51,458 bases of DNA from NCBI GenBank assembly GCA_948739805.1, contig CAPYID010000012.1:1-51458 (forward strand), read 5' to 3'. Positions 1 to 8,821 of this stretch are shown here, in pieces (the stretch's first letter is position 1; each line of letters starts with the position of its first letter). The translations under genes were made by a program, and so were the position numbers. Source of the DNA: an uncultured Clostridia bacterium (GTDB taxonomy: Bacteria; Bacillota; Clostridia; TANB77; CAG-508). The notes below the pieces were generated by a model. The model was not told where the DNA came from and did not search any database. It saw only the letters and a program-made list of their open reading frames with translations.

Positions 1-68
1 TAATACTACAAATTTTTTATAAAAGTTTGTTTCACATCATTGACATACTTACAAATATTATGTGAAAA

Positions 69-95
69 TTAGCACTCTCATATTGACAGTGCTAA
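69..95 (+). promoter_or_regulatory. CIRCE operator (HrcA binding site)
   Basis: An inverted repeat TTAGCACTC - 9 nt - CAGTGCTAA matches the CIRCE consensus (TTAGCACTC-N9-GAGTGCTAA) with one mismatch in the right arm. It overlaps the -35 box of the clpB promoter, so the heat-shock repressor HrcA would block RNA polymerase directly. HrcA itself is not encoded in the window. Confidence 0.93.
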
Positions 96-111
96 TTTTT
101 GAGTATATAAT
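83..111 (+). promoter_or_regulatory. Sigma-A promoter of clpB
   Basis: TTGACA (83-88), a 17-nt spacer and TATAAT (106-111) form a perfect consensus vegetative promoter. The -35 box lies inside the CIRCE element, so this is a strong promoter held down by HrcA. The transcript would begin about 50 nt upstream of the clpB ribosome binding site (158-164). Confidence 0.9.
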
Positions 112-171
112 AAAATATATTGATAAAAATACATATATAAATAGATAAAAACCATATAGGAGGTAATATAA

Positions 172-2766
172 ATGGATGTACAAAAATTTACACAAAAATC
201 ATTAGAAGCAATACAAGGAGCACAAGAATTAGCAATAGAAAATCAAAATGCCCAAATAGAGCAAGAGCATCTATTATTAGCATTATTAGAGCAAGATAAT
301 AGTTTAATAAAAGAATTACTAAAAAAGATGAAAATTGACGAAAATGCTTTTGAAAATCATGTAAAAGAAAGAGTAGAAAAGAAGCCGAAAATTACAGGTG
401 GAGCTAGACCAAACGATGGATTTTATGTATCGCAAGATGTAGACTTAGTATTAACTAAATCAGAGAAAATAGCTAAAAATATGAAAGATGAGTATGTATC
501 TGTTGAACATATTATGATTTCTTTAATGGATAATGCTAATAAAGAAGTAAAAGATTTATTCACAAAATATAATATTAATAAAAATGAATTTCTAAAGGCT
601 TTGGTAAGTGTAAGAGGAAACACAAGAGTTACATCAGATAATCCTGAGTCTACTTATGATGTATTAAAGAAATATGGTCAAGATTTAGTAGAACTTGCTC
701 GTAGCCAAAAGCTAGATCCAGTAATAGGTAGGGATAGTGAAATTAGAAATGTAATAAGAATTCTATCTAGAAAAACAAAAAACAATCCTTGCTTAATAGG
801 TGAACCAGGAGTTGGAAAAACAGCAATAGCAGAAGGATTAGCATTAAGAATTGTAAGAGGAGATGTTCCAGAAGGATTGAAGGAATGTACAATATTTTCT
901 TTAGATATGGGTGCATTAGTTGCAGGAGCAAAATATAGAGGAGAATTTGAGGAAAGATTAAAAGCAGTATTACAAGAGATTAAAAAAAGTGAAGGTAAAA
1001 TAATATTATTTATAGATGAAATCCATACAATAGTTGGTGCAGGTAAAACTGATGGAGCAATGGATGCAGGAAATTTATTAAAACCAATGTTAGCTAGAGG
1101 AGAATTACATTGCATAGGAGCAACTACTTTAAATGAATATAGACAATATATAGAAAAAGACCAAGCACTAGAAAGACGTTTTCAACCAGTTCAAGTAGAT
1201 GAACCTAATATTGAAGATACAATTTCAATATTAAGAGGATTAAAAGAAAGATATGAAGTATATCATGGAGTAAAAATTGCAGATAATGCTCTAATTGCCG
1301 CTTCAACTTTATCACATAGATATATTTCAGATAGATTTTTACCAGACAAAGCAATAGATCTTGTAGATGAGGCATGTGCATTAATTAAAACGGAAATGGA
1401 ATCAATGCCATCAGAACTAGATGAAATAGCAAGAAAGATAATGCAATTAGAAATAGAAGAAACCGCATTAAAAAAGGAAAATGATGAGATCTCAAAACAA
1501 AGATTATCTAATATTCAAAAAGAAATAGCTGAACTAAAGACAAAGTTTAATGAAATGAAAGCTAAATGGGAAAATGAAAGAGAAGCAATAGTAAAAGTTC
1601 AGAAATTAAGAGAAGAAATAGAAAAAATAAATTCTGAAATCGAAAGAGCAGAAAGATCATATGAATTAAATAAAGCAGCAGAATTAAAATATGGTAAATT
1701 ACCAGAGTTACAAAAACAGCTAAAAATAGAAGAAGAAATATCAGAAAAAAGTAAAGAAGATAGTTTATTACGAAACAAAGTTACAGAAGATGAAATTGCA
1801 AAAATTATTTCAAGATGGACAGGAATTCCAATTACTAAACTAATGGAGGGAGAAAGAGAAAAAATAATAAATTTACCAGAGATTTTGCATAAAAGAGTTA
1901 TTGGTCAAAAAGAAGCAGTAGAAAAAGTTTCAGAAGCAATAATACGTTCAAGAGCAGGTATTGGAGATCCGAAACGACCAATAGGTTCATTTATGTTTTT
2001 GGGACCAACGGGAGTAGGAAAAACAGAACTTGCAAAATCATTAGCAGAAGCCTTATTTGATGATGAACATAATATAATAAGAATAGATATGTCTGAGTAC
2101 ATGGAAAAATACTCTGTATCAAGATTAATAGGTGCACCTCCAGGATATGTAGGGTATGAAGAAGGAGGACAGTTAACAGAAGCAGTAAGAAGAAAACCAT
2201 ATTCAGTAGTTCTATTTGATGAAATTGAAAAAGCACATCCAGATGTATTTAATATATTATTACAAGTATTAGATGATGGAAGAATTACAGACTCGCAAGG
2301 AAGAACAGTAGATTTTAAAAACACTATAATAATAATTACATCTAACTTAGGTTCAGATTATATATTAGAAGGAATACAAGACAATGGTGAAATATCAGAA
2401 AAAGCAAAAGACGAAGTAGAAAAACTATTAAAATCAAACTTTAGACCAGAATTTCTAAACCGTCTTGATGAAATAGTATTTTATAAACCATTAATGAAAG
2501 ATGAAATATCAAAAATTTTAGAATTATTAATAAAAGACCTAGAAAGAAGACTTGAAGATAAACAAATAAAACTAGAATTAACACAAAATGCAAAAGATTA
2601 TCTAATAGACAATGGATATGATGAAATATATGGTGCAAGACCATTAAAAAGATTTGTACAAAAGAAATTAGAAACATTAATAGCAAAGAAGATAATAATG
2701 CAAGAAATATTACCAAATACAATGGTAATTATAGATTACAAAGACAATGAATTATTAATTAAATAG
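172..2766 (+). CDS. clpB: ATP-dependent disaggregase ClpB
   Basis: Hsp100/ClpB chaperone of 864 aa, the usual ClpB length. It extracts polypeptides from aggregates with DnaK/DnaJ/GrpE in the cytosol. The order is an N-terminal Clp repeat domain (about 1-145), AAA-1 with Walker A GEPGVGKT at 210-217, a long coiled-coil middle domain rich in Glu and Lys (about 410-530), and AAA-2 with Walker A GPTGVGKT at 611-618. The long middle domain favours ClpB over ClpC, and I see no McsB/CtsR partner genes nearby. The ATG sits 7 nt after AGGAGGT. CIRCE control fits heat-shock induction. It uses CGA and CGT for arginine but has no in-frame CGG. Confidence 0.95.
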   Translation: MDVQKFTQKSLEAIQGAQELAIENQNAQIEQEHLLLALLEQDNSLIKELLKKMKIDENAFENHVKERVEKKPKITGGARPNDGFYVSQDVDLVLTKSEKIAKNMKDEYVSVEHIMISLMDNANKEVKDLFTKYNINKNEFLKALVSVRGNTRVTSDNPESTYDVLKKYGQDLVELARSQKLDPVIGRDSEIRNVIRILSRKTKNNPCLIGEPGVGKTAIAEGLALRIVRGDVPEGLKECTIFSLDMGALVAGAKYRGEFEERLKAVLQEIKKSEGKIILFIDEIHTIVGAGKTDGAMDAGNLLKPMLARGELHCIGATTLNEYRQYIEKDQALERRFQPVQVDEPNIEDTISILRGLKERYEVYHGVKIADNALIAASTLSHRYISDRFLPDKAIDLVDEACALIKTEMESMPSELDEIARKIMQLEIEETALKKENDEISKQRLSNIQKEIAELKTKFNEMKAKWENEREAIVKVQKLREEIEKINSEIERAERSYELNKAAELKYGKLPELQKQLKIEEEISEKSKEDSLLRNKVTEDEIAKIISRWTGIPITKLMEGEREKIINLPEILHKRVIGQKEAVEKVSEAIIRSRAGIGDPKRPIGSFMFLGPTGVGKTELAKSLAEALFDDEHNIIRIDMSEYMEKYSVSRLIGAPPGYVGYEEGGQLTEAVRRKPYSVVLFDEIEKAHPDVFNILLQVLDDGRITDSQGRTVDFKNTIIIITSNLGSDYILEGIQDNGEISEKAKDEVEKLLKSNFRPEFLNRLDEIVFYKPLMKDEISKILELLIKDLERRLEDKQIKLELTQNAKDYLIDNGYDEIYGARPLKRFVQKKLETLIAKKIIMQEILPNTMVIIDYKDNELLIK

Positions 2767-2824
2767 ATGTATAAAAAACAACAAATTGTTCAAGATAATA
2801 GAAATAGAATTAATAGGAGAGAAC

Positions 2825-3067
2825 ATGAAAATATCTTGGATAAAATATAAAGAGGATGATAGTTTTAAATTATTTAAAAACTTAGGAATGGATGTATATG
2901 ATATAGATGATTTTGATATGATAGATAATAAGCTAAAGGAATTAGTAGATAATAATTATAAAACAATTGTATTATCAAATCAAGTAGCATCATTCTCAGA
3001 AGACATTATTAAAAAATATAAAAAATCAGATGATATAAGTATAATCATAGCACCCAATAAGAAATAA
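2825..3067 (+). CDS. Small protein resembling V-type ATPase subunit F
   Basis: An 80-aa protein beginning MKISWIKY. I chose ATG 2825 because AGGAGA lies just upstream at 2817-2822; an earlier in-frame ATG at 2786 has no such site. The predicted alternation of beta strands and helices, with a hydrophobic TIVLSNQVA stretch in the middle and a final strand SIIIAP, resembles the Rossmann-like fold of V/A-ATPase subunit F. No other ATPase subunit gene is nearby, so a stand-alone role or chance similarity is possible. It follows clpB by 58 nt and may be cotranscribed with it. Confidence 0.5.
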   Translation: MKISWIKYKEDDSFKLFKNLGMDVYDIDDFDMIDNKLKELVDNNYKTIVLSNQVASFSEDIIKKYKKSDDISIIIAPNKK

Positions 3068-3083
3068 TTATTGGGTACTTTTG
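3052..3083 (+). terminator. Terminator hairpin after the small F-like gene
   Basis: The arms 3052-3060 (ACCCAATAA) and 3068-3076 (TTATTGGGT) form a 9-bp stem, followed by a short T-rich run. It overlaps the stop codon of the preceding gene. Confidence 0.6.
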
Positions 3084-3146
3084 TATATTATTACCATTTT
3101 CTGTTAATAATATCAGTGAAAATATGTTTAATTTGGAGATGATTTT

Positions 3147-3464
3147 ATGAATAATTTAGATATGAAGAATATAATAGTACTTAAGGATTTACCATCAAAT
3201 ATTATAGATGAAGCTATAGTCATTTTAAAAGATAATAAAATCAAAAAAAGAGAAAAATCAGAAAATGAAACTGAATTTATAAATGCGAATGTTATTAGTG
3301 AAGCACAAAATGTAATTTCTGAATATATAGAAAGATTAGAAAGACCTAAAAAAGAAAGGCAAAATGAGAAAAAACTATTATTAAAATATAAAAAATTGCA
3401 GATTCTTAGTATATTACTAACAGGTGGAATGATACTTAGCTTTTTAATTAACTTTATAAAATAA
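3147..3464 (+). CDS. Hypothetical membrane-anchored protein upstream of spoIVFA-like gene
   Basis: A 105-aa protein of unknown function. The first 80 residues are highly charged and predicted helical (many Lys, Glu and Asn). The last 20 residues form one hydrophobic segment (ILSILLTGGMILSFLINFI), so it looks like a tail-anchored single-pass protein facing the cytosol. GGAG at 3135-3138 supports ATG 3147. It ends 68 nt before the sporulation M23/M50 pair and may belong to the same transcription unit. Confidence 0.6.
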   Translation: MNNLDMKNIIVLKDLPSNIIDEAIVILKDNKIKKREKSENETEFINANVISEAQNVISEYIERLERPKKERQNEKKLLLKYKKLQILSILLTGGMILSFLINFIK

Positions 3465-3532
3465 GAATAAAATTTCTTTCTATTACATATTATGAGATAG
3501 GAAAACAATAGAAAAATAGAAAGGAAATACAT

Positions 3533-4475
3533 ATGGAAAGAGTTTTAACACAGGAAGAAAGAATAAGAAGAGCAGAGGAAATATACTTAAGAAGAAGGAA
3601 TACAAGACCTCAATACAGAAGCATTAGAGAAACAACAAATACTAGGCAAAGGCAAGAACTACCTAAAATAAGAAACTTTAAACTATTTAAGAAAATGGCT
3701 TTACAAATAGTCATCTGTTTATTATTATATTGTATCTTTTATTTAATTTATGATACTAACTATTCTTTTTCAGATACAACTATAAGTAAGACTCAAGAGA
3801 TATTAAACTATGACATTAATTTTGATGAAATATATAAATATGTTAGTGAAAATATAAAAGGATTTATAGAAAAAGGGAAAAACTCAATAGGAGAAAATAG
3901 TGGTGAAAATAAATCAGAAGAAAATAATAATCAAGGAAATGAGATCAATCAAGAAAACAATGTAAATGAAAATCAATCAGATGAAAACATACCTAGTCAA
4001 ACAACTCCAGAAGAACAAGGAAATAAAGAAGAAGTACCTGTACAAGTTCAGCAAGCCTCTGTAGAGGAGCCAGATTTGAAACAACAATATTCTTTAATAA
4101 ATCCAGTTAAACGGAGGTCGTATATCATCAGAATTTGGAGAAAGAGAAGCAACATCTAAAATAGTATCAACTAATCATACTGGAATAGATATTGCTGTGC
4201 CAGAGGGAACTAGTATAGTATCAGCAATGGATGGAAAAGTAATAATAGCCACAAATTCAATTACATATGGAAATTATATAATGATAGAAAAAGGAGAACT
4301 AAGAACAGTATATGCTCACTGTAGCAAACTATTAGTAGAGGAAGGAAAGGAAATAAAGCAAGGAGAACAAATAGCCCAAGCTGGTCATACAGGAAATGCC
4401 ACAGGTTCACATCTACATTTTGAAGTAAGAATAAATAATAATAAGATAAACCCAAGATTAATACTTGATTTTTAG
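3533..4475 (+). CDS. spoIVFA: SpoIVFA-like membrane protein with M23 domain; read through a +1 shift at CGG 4112
   Basis: A membrane-anchored M23 (LytM) family protein of 313 aa once one C is skipped. It has a basic cytosolic N-terminus, one transmembrane segment (about residues 60-80), an Asn/Glu/Gln-rich linker, then the LytM domain. HTGIDI, YAHC and HLHFE are intact, so the metal ligands of an active M23 peptidase seem kept, unlike the degenerate Bacillus SpoIVFA. It lies 17 nt upstream of an M50 protease, the spoIVFA-spoIVFB arrangement. In frame 0 the protein would stop at 4159 before the LytM domain. Skipping C4112 in the in-frame codon CGG (codon 194) gives NPVKGGRISSEFGE and then the whole domain. 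A SpoIIQ-like role is the alternative. Confidence 0.8.
4112..4115 (+). other. CGG +1 frameshift site in spoIVFA-like gene
   Basis: The frame-0 codons are GTT AAA CGG AGG. The restored frame is GTT AAA (C)GGA GGT, encoding V K G G R. Without the shift only 15 more non-homologous codons follow before a stop. The preceding codon AAA cannot account for the other sites, which follow different codons. Confidence 0.85.
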
Positions 4476-4492
4476 AGAAAACGAGGTATAGT

Positions 4493-5149
4493 ATGCATAT
4501 TAAATTTGACTTAAAAGTAATATTATTCGTTTTATTTTTTTTTATATTAGGTTTTGAAAAATTATATTTACTATTTTTAATTTTTGCAATAATACATGAA
4601 CTCTCTCATATGATAATAGGAATATTGCTAGGATTTGAACCATCAAAAATACAAATAATGCCTTTTGGTGCATATATAAATTTCAAAATTGATATGAAAA
4701 GCTATAATATGAAAATATTAAAGGGTACAATTTGCGCATTAAAAAAATTATTTGTTGCTTTAGCCGGACCAATAGCAAATATAATTATAGCAATTATATT
4801 TTGTATGAAAAGTGATTATATAATTATTACTTATATCAATATATTATTAGCAATATTTAACCTATTGCCAATATATCCATTAGATGGAGGGAGAGTATTA
4901 AAACAAATCTTAATAATATTATTAGGAAGAAGAAAAGCATTAAAATATACAAATTTATTTTCCAATATATGTTTATTTATAATTCTTACTATAAGTTTAA
5001 TTTTTTGCTTTATAACTCAAAGTTTGTTTATGATATTAACATTACTTTATTTGGTACATATTAGAAAAAGAGAAGATGAGTTATATAGATTAAAAGAAAG
5101 AGCATATATAATCTTAGAAGAAAATAGAGAAGAAATAAAGGGCACATAG
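4493..5149 (+). CDS. spoIVFB: M50 intramembrane metalloprotease, SpoIVFB-like
   Basis: A 218-aa polytopic membrane protein of the site-2 protease family. The zinc motif HELSH is at 35-39 in a hydrophobic segment, and the second ligand motif PLDGG is at 129-133, preceded by NLLPIY. In spore formers SpoIVFB cleaves pro-sigma-K in the membrane around the forespore. Its place directly after a membrane-bound LytM protein supports the SpoIVFB assignment over generic M50 proteases. The start is ATG with a GAGG-type site about 8 nt upstream. The C-terminal tail of about 30 residues is charged and cytosolic. Confidence 0.85.
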   Translation: MHIKFDLKVILFVLFFFILGFEKLYLLFLIFAIIHELSHMIIGILLGFEPSKIQIMPFGAYINFKIDMKSYNMKILKGTICALKKLFVALAGPIANIIIAIIFCMKSDYIIITYINILLAIFNLLPIYPLDGGRVLKQILIILLGRRKALKYTNLFSNICLFIILTISLIFCFITQSLFMILTLLYLVHIRKREDELYRLKERAYIILEENREEIKGT

Positions 5150-5262
5150 TGTAATATTAAAAAAGAATAAATCCAGAGTTTTATATTATGACATTTTTTA
5201 TAATCTATGACTAATATAAAAATTTTGAATAAACTATAATAAAACTATAGGAGGAAAATTTT

Positions 5263-6072
5263 ATGTTTTTTATAAATTCAAATGATAATGCAAAAATAGC
5301 AGTATATGAATTGAATCCAAATAGCGAAAAAACAATTATATTAGTACATGGTTGGCCTTTATCACATAAGATGTTTGAATATCAAATACCTATTTTATTA
5401 AATGCAAATTATAGAATTATCATGATAGACTTAAGAGGTTTTGGAAATTCAGATGTAACATATTCGGGATATAATTACAATCAATTTGCAACAGATTTAT
5501 ATTATGTTATATATTCATTAAACTTATGGAATTTTGATTTATTAGGATTTTCAATTGGAGGAGCTATAGTTACAAGATATATGAAAATTTATCAAGGATA
5601 TGGAGTTAGAAAGTTATGCTTATTGGATGCAGCTGTTCCATCTTATGTTAAATCTTATTATAATCCATATGGTCAATCAATAGAAGATACTAATAATCTA
5701 ATTAAACTTGGTTTTAATGATAGACCATCATTAAATGAATATTTCGGAGGTATATTCTTTTATAATGAACAATCAAAACCTTTTAAAGTATGGTTTCAAA
5801 ATTTAAATAATAGTGCCTCTGGATTAGGAGAAATCAATTCCTTAATAGCCTTAAGAGATAAAGATGTTTTTGATGATTTGAAATATATTCATGTACCAAC
5901 AGGTATTTTTCATGGAAAAGAAGATAAAATATGACCATTTGGAATGGCAGAAATAATGAATAGAAACATTAGAAATTCTACTTTATATCCTTTTGAAAAA
6001 GCAGGACATGGAGCTTTTTATGAAGTGAAGGATAATCTAAATAAAAATTTAATACAATTCTTAAATAATTAA
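5263..6072 (+). CDS. Alpha/beta hydrolase with an in-frame UGA
   Basis: An alpha/beta-hydrolase fold enzyme with HGWPLSH (oxyanion region), nucleophile elbow GFSIGG and a late HG segment. Translation from ATG 5263 (after AGGAGG) reaches TGA at 5932-5934 following HGKEDKI. The same frame then continues PFGMAEIM..., reaches the catalytic-His region KAGHGAF and stops at TAA 6070-6072, giving 269 aa in all. The UGA sits where relatives have Cys (HGKxDxICPF, from memory of the family). It could be a point nonsense mutation, readthrough, or selenocysteine; I see no convincing SECIS. Substrate unknown. Without the tail the enzyme would lack its catalytic His. Confidence 0.75.
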
Positions 6073-6104
6073 CTATGGTATGAACAAAAATGATAATATA
6101 GATA

Positions 6105-6143
6105 AAAAATGAGTATGTGCAAAATTTACACATACTTATTTTT
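6105..6143. terminator. Bidirectional terminator
   Basis: Arms 6105-6119 and 6129-6143 pair over 15 bp with one G-U pair. The stem is flanked by A5 on the left and T5 on the right. It separates the convergent hydrolase and DUF6512 genes and can serve both strands. Confidence 0.85.
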
Positions 6144-6690
6144 AATTAGATTTTACTTTATTTTTGATAATACCATATTGATTTGTTACTGAGTCTTTGA
6201 ATAATCCTATATTAGGGGTAAAGTAAGTAAATACAATAAAACTTATTAATATAATTGTTAGAATAACGACTGATATTATATTATTACACTTAAAATTACT
6301 AATCATAAGTTTATAAGCTAAGTATTCTCCTAATATAACAGCAACAAAAAAGGAAGCTATATCAATAAAAACAATGCTTTTTCCAATGATTCCTGTATAT
6401 GTATAGAAGAATATAATGATAAATAACATAGATACAATTATTCCAAGTGCTTTTGAACATAAAAAATTAGATACATTTTTCCACATATAAAAATAACCAA
6501 TTATTGTAGTAAGTAACATAGGGAAGAACAGTAATTTTAAATGTTCCCATACACTTTCATTAACTGCAGAAAATGCTGCTACAAAAATATTTTCTCCCAG
6601 AAACTCATATGTAAAATGTAATAAAGTTCCTAATATACATACAAATATCGCACTAATTATTTGATAATTTCTTATTTTTGTCTTATCCAT
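6142..6690 (-). CDS. DUF6512-like integral membrane protein
   Basis: A 182-aa membrane protein with about five or six hydrophobic segments. The stretch HFTYEFLGENIFVAAF, followed by SAVNESVWEHLKLLFFP, resembles the DUF6512 family signature (my recall of the family; no search done). Function is unknown. AGGAGG lies 9 nt upstream of the ATG. It is a single gene between a bidirectional terminator and the cotJC tail, and the relation to sporulation is unclear. Confidence 0.6.
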   Translation of the reverse strand: MDKTKIRNYQIISAIFVCILGTLLHFTYEFLGENIFVAAFSAVNESVWEHLKLLFFPMLLTTIIGYFYMWKNVSNFLCSKALGIIVSMLFIIIFFYTYTGIIGKSIVFIDIASFFVAVILGEYLAYKLMISNFKCNNIISVVILTIILISFIVFTYFTPNIGLFKDSVTNQYGIIKNKVKSN

Positions 6691-6806
6691 ATAAATATAC
6701 CTCCTGTAATAATTTTATGAGTAAAATATTATTTGGTTACAATAAAAATCCAATAAACATATTATTTATATGAATTATTAGAATTAGTTTCGCAATTAAG
6801 AGAGGA

Positions 6807-6823
6807 GCACAGTTTAACTGTGC
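6807..6823 (-). terminator. Terminator-like hairpin downstream of cotJC
   Basis: A perfect palindrome GCACAGTT-T-AACTGTGC with extra flanking G/C pairing. It lies about 40 nt beyond the cotJC stop codon on the minus strand. The T-tract is weak, so it may be a 3'-end stabiliser rather than a strong terminator. Confidence 0.5.
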
Positions 6824-6859
6824 CCCTGTGTTGATAAATATTATTAAATATAATATATT

Positions 6860-7380
6860 TTATCTATTATATCCACAACCACAATTGTTATTGTTCATCA
6901 TATTATCATTAGGTAAATTTGCAGTCATATTATTTACTGTATCATTAGCAGTACTATCATTCATATTTGTCATTAGACAATTATTATTCATATAAAATTT
7001 CTTTTGAGCAAGTTTCTCTTGAACATTTCTTAATGCTTCACCAAATCTTTGGAAGTGAACAACCTCACGTTCTCTTAAAAATCTTAAAACATCTACTACA
7101 TCTGCATTATCAGCACATAAGTCAATTAATTTTTCATAAGTTGCTCTTGCTTTTTGCTCTGCAGCTAAATCTTCTTGAAGATCAGCAATAGGGTCACCTT
7201 TTACTGCAATATATGATGCTGTAAATGGTGTTCCAGCAGCAGATTGTGGATATACACCAGTTCCATGATCTGTATAATAAGGACCAAGTCCTGCTTTTTC
7301 AATTTCTCTAGGACATACACCATCTGTTAATTGGTGTACAAGAGTTCCAACCATTTCTAAGTGTGCTAATTCTTCTGTAC
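6860..7380 (-). CDS. cotJC: cotJC 3' part (CotJC, manganese-catalase family), cut off from its 5' part
   Basis: The C-terminal part of spore coat protein CotJC, a manganese-catalase-like protein of the inner coat. It starts at TEELAHLEMVGTLVHQLTDG and includes EREVVHFQRF, both with metal-ligand Glu/His pairs, and ends in an Asn/Met-rich tail with CGCGYNR. The 5' part of the gene is 4.2 kb away at 11595-11793. Between them lies a recombinase-bearing element. An open frame runs upstream to an ATG at 7432, but those first 17 residues (MHVFCNFCIG...) come from the element and are not CotJC. Joined at the 15-bp repeat, the gene encodes 234 aa in frame. Confidence 0.9.
7366..7380. repeat. Left attachment core repeat
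   Basis: CTAATTCTTCTGTAC, identical to 11595-11609. It lies inside the cotJC codons for CTEEL/GTEEL. The inner arm GTCGTTTG (7389-7396) is the inverted partner of CAAACGAC at the right end. Confidence 0.9.
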
Positions 7381-7438
7381 ATAGAGCTGTCGTTTGAAAA
7401 CCTCCAATACAAAAATTGCAGAAAACGTGCATAATTTA

Positions 7439-7467
7439 TTGACTAAATCTCATAATAATAGTATAAT
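7439..7467 (+). promoter_or_regulatory. Promoter of the RloA/RloB-like operon
   Basis: TTGACT (7439-7444), 17 nt, TATAAT (7462-7467). It lies within the element close to its left end, so the cargo has its own vegetative promoter and does not depend on cotJ transcription. Confidence 0.8.
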
Positions 7468-7513
7468 ATATAATAATTTGCAATAAATTTGCAAATTATG
7501 AAAGGAGTAAGGC

Positions 7514-8821
7514 ATGCTATTAGAATTTAAAATGAGTAATTTTAAATCTTTTAGGGAGGAAATGGATTTTAAAATGACACCAGTTTCAATAAAAGATTTA
7601 GAATATAGTTTAATAACAAAAGAAGTTAAAGGAAAAGAAATAAAAGCATTATCTTCTGCAGCCATATATGGACCAAACTCTGCTGGCAAAACTAATATAA
7701 TTGGTGGTATGGAAGTGTTCCGTTCTATAATATTAAATGGAAACATTAAGAATAAGGAGAATATTACTAGTCCTAATATAGCAGCAAATAAACTAGAATT
7801 AATACCTAATATTGATAATGATGAAAAAGAACCAGTTTCTTTTTATATAAAGTTTGTAACTCAAGATATGATTATAGAATTTAATTTATCTATGGAATTA
7901 GGAACTTTTCTTGATTCCGAATATAATAGAAAAATTATAAATGAAGAATTATATATAAATAATGATTTAATATATAAGAGAAATGATAGTTTAAAAATTG
8001 GAAAAATTGAAGTAATAAAAGATTATCTGATAGATGAATTTTCAAAAGATACAGCAGAAAGAATAGCAAGTACTAATCTAGACAATAAAGAGCTATTGTT
8101 CAATGGAATATTTAAGACTTTATATAGTAAAAGGATATTTGATATCATTTATGAATGGTTTAAAGATAAGTTTAAAATTGTATATCATACAGATATGATA
8201 CAATATTCACCAATTATATCATCAGATAATGAAAAAAATAAATATTATATTGATAAGGATTTAAATAAAGCTGTAAAAGATTTTGGGTTAACATCAAAAC
8301 AAATTGCATATCCAGTAAATGAAAATAAGGATCAAATAGAACCTTTATCAGTAATTGATTGGAAAGACGGTAGTGTGATATTACCAGCAGAAATTTTTGA
8401 ATCTTTTGGAACTATTAGATTTTTAAATATTTTTCCAATGATATTAATGACAATAGATAATGGAGCTACTTTAGTTATTGACGAATTAGATGCATCTATT
8501 CATCCTATGGCGATAATGAATATTATTAATATTTTTCATAATGATGAGATAAACATAAAAGGTGCACAATTGATTTTTAATACACATAATCCAATATTTT
8601 TAAATAACGCTTTATTGAGAAGAGATGAAATTAAATTTGTTGAAAAGGAAGAAAAAGGAAGTACACATTATTCTCTATCAGACTTTGGAACTAATGGAGA
8701 AAACGGAGTTAGAAATAAAGAGGATTATATAAAGAATTATTTTGTCAATAAATATGGAGCAATTAAAAATATTGATTTTTCTGAAATTTTTATGAATAAA
8801 TTGGAAAGGGATAATAAATGA
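7514..8821 (+). CDS. RloA-like AAA ATPase (AAA15/AAA21 family)
   Basis: A 435-aa SMC/ABC-like ATPase of the COG1106 type. It has the N-terminal motif FKMSNFKSFREE, Walker A GPNSAGKT at 53-60, a Walker B / D-loop region TLVIDELDASIHPM near residue 320 and the late motif FNTHNP. ATPases of this type pair with an effector subunit in OLD, PARIS and RloAB-like systems. Here it overlaps the next gene by 4 nt (ATGA), which indicates translational coupling to a RloB-family protein. AAAGGAG precedes the ATG. An anti-phage role is inferred from the family and the mobile context; a direct role in element maintenance cannot be excluded. Confidence 0.85.
   Translation: MLLEFKMSNFKSFREEMDFKMTPVSIKDLEYSLITKEVKGKEIKALSSAAIYGPNSAGKTNIIGGMEVFRSIILNGNIKNKENITSPNIAANKLELIPNIDNDEKEPVSFYIKFVTQDMIIEFNLSMELGTFLDSEYNRKIINEELYINNDLIYKRNDSLKIGKIEVIKDYLIDEFSKDTAERIASTNLDNKELLFNGIFKTLYSKRIFDIIYEWFKDKFKIVYHTDMIQYSPIISSDNEKNKYYIDKDLNKAVKDFGLTSKQIAYPVNENKDQIEPLSVIDWKDGSVILPAEIFESFGTIRFLNIFPMILMTIDNGATLVIDELDASIHPMAIMNIINIFHNDEINIKGAQLIFNTHNPIFLNNALLRRDEIKFVEKEEKGSTHYSLSDFGTNGENGVRNKEDYIKNYFVNKYGAIKNIDFSEIFMNKLERDNK

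Noticed and set aside
1905..2324. Long antisense frames opposite clpB, guaB, pta and others
   Set aside because: They are shadows of the AT-rich coding strands, with no RBS, no recognisable domain and hydrophobic low-complexity translation.
5932..5990. Selenocysteine insertion element after the UGA of the hydrolase
   Set aside because: The small hairpin CCATT-TGG-AATGG begins directly after UGA, too near and too short for a usual bacterial SECIS.
7381..7432. CotJC ORF read as complete from ATG 7432
   Set aside because: The first 17 residues derive from the element and do not match CotJC; the true 5' part is at 11595-11793.
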